15,892 nucleotides of DNA, taken from assembly GCA_017391185.1 (NCBI GenBank), contig JAFOZN010000011.1, positions 1-15,892 of the forward strand, written 5' to 3'. Below, in pieces: positions 15,472 through 15,892 of this stretch. The notes beneath the pieces were generated by a model that worked only from the letters and a program-made list of their open reading frames with translations, searched no databases and had not been told where the DNA came from. Position numbers and translations under genes: made by a program. Each line of letters starts with the position of its first letter. The first letter of the stretch is position 1. The DNA comes from Alistipes sp. Its GTDB lineage: Bacteria > Bacteroidota > Bacteroidia > Bacteroidales > Rikenellaceae.

Positions 15472-15892
15472 ATGATTATTAGTGGTAAAGATTTAGCTCT
15501 CTCTCTAAAGCAGGAGATGGCTCAAGAGGTAGCGACATTCCCAGAAAAGTATGGTCGCGTGCCCCATTTGGTGGTGATTCTCGTGGGAGAAGATCCTGGA
15601 AGTGTTTCATACGTCACAGGCAAGGCTAAGGCCTCGGCTGAGGTGGGAGTAAAGAATACCACTATACGCAAATCGGAAGATATCAGCGAGGAGGAGCTTC
15701 TGGACATCATTGATGAACTTAATGAGGATGATGGGGTAGATGGTATTTTGGTACAACTACCTTTGCCCAAGCACATCGACTCAGACAAGGTCATAGCAGC
15801 AATCAAAGCTGAGAAGGATGTCGATGGTTTTCACCCGACAAATGTTGCAAATCTTTGGCTCAAAAAGCCTTGCGTATTGCCTTGTACTCCAA
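15472..15892 (+). CDS. folD: Methylenetetrahydrofolate dehydrogenase/cyclohydrolase (partial, cut by right edge)
   Basis: ATG at 15472 opens a frame through the right edge, 140 codons of a family near 290-300 residues. FolD interconverts 5,10-methylene-, methenyl- and 10-formyl-THF. Seen: MIISGKDLALSLKQE, LVGEDPGSVSYVTGKAKA with the catalytic Tyr47 and Lys51 (YxxxK), DGILVQLPLPKHI at about 103-115, and the KDVDGFHPTN substrate loop. The NAD(P)-binding half is outside the window. It begins 12 nt after purD with no hairpin between, so it belongs to the operon and would supply the formyl donor used by PurH and by any folate-dependent PurN. Codon bias is weaker than in the pur genes. Confidence 0.95.
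   Translation, partial: MIISGKDLALSLKQEMAQEVATFPEKYGRVPHLVVILVGEDPGSVSYVTGKAKASAEVGVKNTTIRKSEDISEEELLDIIDELNEDDGVDGILVQLPLPKHIDSDKVIAAIKAEKDVDGFHPTNVANLWLKKPCVLPCTP

Overview
The window looks like a chromosomal segment of a Bacteroidales bacterium, probably Alistipes or another Rikenellaceae; the genus is inferred from protein style, with no search run. Supporting signs are promoter -7 boxes of the Bacteroidetes form TAnnTTTG, start codons without Shine-Dalgarno sequences, a fused FeoA-FeoB transporter, and a single-chain PurL of about 1,235 residues. I see no rRNA, tRNA, CRISPR array, transposase or prophage signature.

Layout. (1) Positions 1-2307, minus strand: a methionine operon, metY followed by metX. 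The two genes overlap by one base, and metX runs off the left edge. Its roughly 210-nt leader holds an unannotated 26-codon ORF in which 7 codons are Met. This ORF ends inside a hairpin with a U-rich tail, and several mutually exclusive helices follow. I read the leader as a methionine-responsive attenuator; it is the most interesting element here. (2) Positions 2382-3705, plus strand: a divergently transcribed lipoprotein with a ComEC-like metallo-beta-lactamase fold, closed by a strong intrinsic terminator. (3) Positions 3764-6184, minus strand: feoAB, a ferrous-iron transporter with FeoA fused to FeoB, and a clear -33/-7 promoter. (4) Positions 6306-15892, plus strand: a purine operon, purE-purL-(EEP-family lipoprotein)-purM-purH-purD-folD. 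Gaps are 1-25 nt, and folD is cut by the right edge.

How the genes work together. MetX activates homoserine by O-acetylation and MetY replaces the acetyl group with sulfide to give homocysteine, so the Met-rich leader would make supply of the pathway depend on charged Met-tRNA. The pur genes encode the PurD, PurL, PurM, PurE and PurH steps of IMP synthesis. FolD makes the 10-formyl-THF precursor of the formyl donor used by PurH. PurF, PurC, PurB, a PurN/PurT and any PurK must lie elsewhere. An exported endonuclease/exonuclease/phosphatase-family lipoprotein sits inside the purine operon, with codon use visibly unlike its neighbours. A GC-rich hairpin between the purE promoter and the purE start may be a second attenuator.

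Intergenic regions over 300 nt: 2068-2419 (metY leader and two divergent promoters) and 6134-6436 (feoAB and purE promoters plus the purE leader hairpin). In 6185-6305 I see nothing firm beyond one isolated TAATTTTG at 6248-6255.
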